DNA of 6,944 bases from Bacteroidota bacterium (lineage in GTDB: Bacteria; Bacteroidota; Bacteroidia; NS11-12g; UBA9320). Made by a program: the position numbers and the translations under genes. Below are positions 5,293-6,944 of this stretch, in pieces. Position 1 is the stretch's first letter. Each line of letters starts with the position of its first letter. The notes below the pieces were generated by a model that saw nothing but the letters and a program-made list of their open reading frames with translations, searched no databases and was not told the origin of the DNA. The stretch is from positions 1-6,944 of the forward strand of contig DNBZ01000368.1 of the NCBI GenBank assembly GCA_003484585.1, written 5' to 3'.

Positions 5293-6944
5293 GTGAGATT
5301 CGTACTACCCTTTATTTTTTGCACTCTAATTTTTTCCGTATTTGCCCAGCGACAGCAAGGTATGATTACTGATAATTATAGTGGAAATATTGGCATTCAG
5401 TATAATCCAGCAAATCTTGCAGATAGCAGATTCCGGTTCAATATGAATGTCATAGGATTCAATGCTCATCTACAGAACAATTATATACAAGTAGAACCTC
5501 CACACAGCATTTATAAGTTTTTGAATTGGAAACGGGATAGCACTTTTGGCACCCAAAATTTCGATTACCCTTATGTAGAAGATTATACCAAAGAGCGGCT
5601 CAATGGCAAAGACAAGTTCATATATACTAACGCGTCTGTAAATGTGCTTAGCATGCAATTTGCTCTAAAAAACCAAGCAGGTTTATCTTTTGCCATCACC
5701 ACAAAAGCCTATGGAAAAGTGAGTAATATGCCAGAAAACAGTATTAAAACATTTTTGCAAGATCTAGACTCTGTAGGGTATGCAAAAGAAAACCAACGAC
5801 GCCTACTAGGAGAAACCATAGACATGAGTAATACTGGAGCTGCTGCACTTGCTTACCAACAATTTAGTTTTAAATATGCTGTGGTGGCCAAGGACAAAGG
5901 TCAAGATTTTTTTAAAATCGGTTTTGGTGTAGACTATAATATCGGACTATACGGTGGCTACTTCAAGGCCAATGACGTGAGCTATACACTCACCGGTATA
6001 GATACTCTTTCTGTAACCGCTGCAGATATGGAACTAGCCTATATAGACCCTAGCTACCAGGCTAGTCCAGACAGAAGATTAAATGATTTCTTTGGCAAAA
6101 GTAGACTTGGACGCGGTGTTGGTATAAATGGAGGATTCGTATACGAGCACAGAACAGACAATAAGGCCTATAAGTATCGCATGAACCGCAGGAGACAAGT
6201 GGATCAGTCTGCTAATAAGTACGACTGGAAAGTAGGTGCAAGTATTATAGATTTAGGTTTTGTAAACTTTAACAATGGTGCTGCCGCAAGAAAACTGACC
6301 GTTAGTAGCCCGACAAGTCCAAAGAATTGGAACAACTTTGACTCTGCAGACACGTGGAAAAACATAGACGACGTAGATACTTTCATAAACACATTCTTTT
6401 CTAGTGTAGAGCAAGATTCTTCTTTTAGAATGTACACTCCTGCTACATTAAACCTTTCTGCTGACTACAAAATAAGGGATAATATATACCTAGCAGCTAA
6501 CTATACTCAGAGCCTGATGCGTAATAAAGGTAAAAGCGTAAAAACACCTAATGTCCTAAGCATAGCCCCCCGCTACGAAAGCAGGTGGCTTACTGTTGCC
6601 CTCCCTGTGTCTATAAGCAGATATTACAACATTGTAAACCTAGGAGCCTATGTGCGAGGCGGTATTTTCTACGTGGGATCAGATAATCTTGGCGGCTTTC
6701 TGACAGGCAAAAAAACCAATGGTGCCAATATATACGCAGGATTTAACTGGCCTATTCATTATAAAAAACTTGCTGACTCAGATGGAGATGGCGTATCAGA
6801 TGATGAAGACCAGTGCCCAGATATGGCAGGACCTATTAAAACTGATGGCTGCCCAGATGCAGATGAAGATGGTATAGCCGACGATGAAGATAAATGCCCG
6901 AATGAACCAGGCAAAAAACGATTCGAAGGATGTCCAGATGTGGA
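5293..6944 (+). CDS. DUF5723-like outer-membrane protein with TSP3 repeats (partial, 3' end outside window)
   Basis: This is an exported protein with at least 550 residues in the window, and the frame is still open at the edge. From GTG 5293 the first 18 residues form a compact signal peptide (MR, then a hydrophobic core, cut after VFA before Gln19). Next comes a beta-rich region (about 20-490) that I recognise as resembling the Bacteroidota DUF5723 family: an N-terminal segment with IQYNPANLADSRF, alternating beta strands, and a late segment with LAANYTQSLMRN. From residue 495 acidic calcium-binding thrombospondin type 3 repeats follow, ending in GCPD. By analogy with similar proteins an OmpA-like peptidoglycan-binding domain may lie beyond the edge, but it is not seen. 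An in-frame ATG at 5263 would add 10 residues. I prefer the GTG because of the short signal peptide and the -7 box at 5281-5288. The role is unknown; a structural or anchoring envelope protein is likely. Confidence 0.82.
   Translation, partial: MRFVLPFIFCTLIFSVFAQRQQGMITDNYSGNIGIQYNPANLADSRFRFNMNVIGFNAHLQNNYIQVEPPHSIYKFLNWKRDSTFGTQNFDYPYVEDYTKERLNGKDKFIYTNASVNVLSMQFALKNQAGLSFAITTKAYGKVSNMPENSIKTFLQDLDSVGYAKENQRRLLGETIDMSNTGAAALAYQQFSFKYAVVAKDKGQDFFKIGFGVDYNIGLYGGYFKANDVSYTLTGIDTLSVTAADMELAYIDPSYQASPDRRLNDFFGKSRLGRGVGINGGFVYEHRTDNKAYKYRMNRRRQVDQSANKYDWKVGASIIDLGFVNFNNGAAARKLTVSSPTSPKNWNNFDSADTWKNIDDVDTFINTFFSSVEQDSSFRMYTPATLNLSADYKIRDNIYLAANYTQSLMRNKGKSVKTPNVLSIAPRYESRWLTVALPVSISRYYNIVNLGAYVRGGIFYVGSDNLGGFLTGKKTNGANIYAGFNWPIHYKKLADSDGDGVSDDEDQCPDMAGPIKTDGCPDADEDGIADDEDKCPNEPGKKRFEGCPDV
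6775..6944 (+). repeat. Thrombospondin type 3 repeats (81-bp period, third copy cut by window edge)
   Basis: Two complete 27-residue copies are seen (6775-6855 and 6856-6936), and a third begins at 6937. Each copy has an Asp-rich calcium-binding loop (DSDGDGVSDDEDQCP, then DADEDGIADDEDKCP) and ends in GCP, giving two cysteines per copy. In surface proteins such loops bind calcium and form a stiff spacer between a membrane part and a distal domain. The copies differ considerably at base level, so this is an old protein repeat and not a recent duplication. Confidence 0.85.

Noticed and set aside
1..6944. Frequent CTAG tetranucleotides across the window
   Set aside because: By hand I count roughly 40, only moderately above a base-composition expectation of about 25. 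The heavy use of CTA, ATA and GTA codons can explain it.

Overview
The window looks like chromosomal DNA from a member of the Bacteroidota. Four things point there. The 2-oxoacid dehydrogenase E1 alpha and beta chains are fused in one reading frame. There is a CBS/ACT-type regulator close to an NAD kinase. There is a DUF5723-like outer-membrane protein with thrombospondin type 3 repeats. The upstream elements match TAnnTTTG, the -7 box of this phylum, and no clear Shine-Dalgarno sequence is seen. The DNA is AT-rich and the codons favour A-ending triplets such as ATA, CTA and GTA. I cannot fix the order or family from this stretch. Coding density is very high: no gap between genes exceeds about 80 bases. 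I see no RNA genes, insertion sequences, CRISPR arrays or other signs of mobile DNA.

Layout. Positions 1-1178 (minus strand) hold the N-terminal 392 residues of a fused thiamine-diphosphate dehydrogenase E1, running off the left edge. A short divergent gap separates it from a plus-strand cluster, probably one operon (1245-4766). Its genes are a glutamine amidotransferase of the TrpG/PabA type, a CBS-pair plus ACT-like regulator, a single-POTRA Omp85 (BamA/TamA-like) outer-membrane protein, and NAD kinase. The first three of these start with GTG or TTG rather than ATG. NAD kinase meets the D-aminoacyl-tRNA deacylase gene dtd (4769-5215, minus) tail to tail with only 2 bp between stop codons. 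A 77-bp divergent gap then leads into a long outer-membrane protein (from 5293, plus) that runs off the right edge within calcium-binding TSP3 repeats.

The genes are mostly housekeeping: oxoacid oxidation, chorismate-derived folate or tryptophan precursor synthesis, NADP supply, tRNA proofreading and envelope biogenesis. The most interesting pattern is at the gene starts. The amidotransferase, the DUF5723-like protein and (with one mismatch) dtd each have a TAnnTTTG-type box exactly 4 nt before the start codon. That would put transcription initiation at or next to the start codon, so these genes may be expressed as leaderless or nearly leaderless mRNAs. No clearly undescribed multi-gene system is visible.
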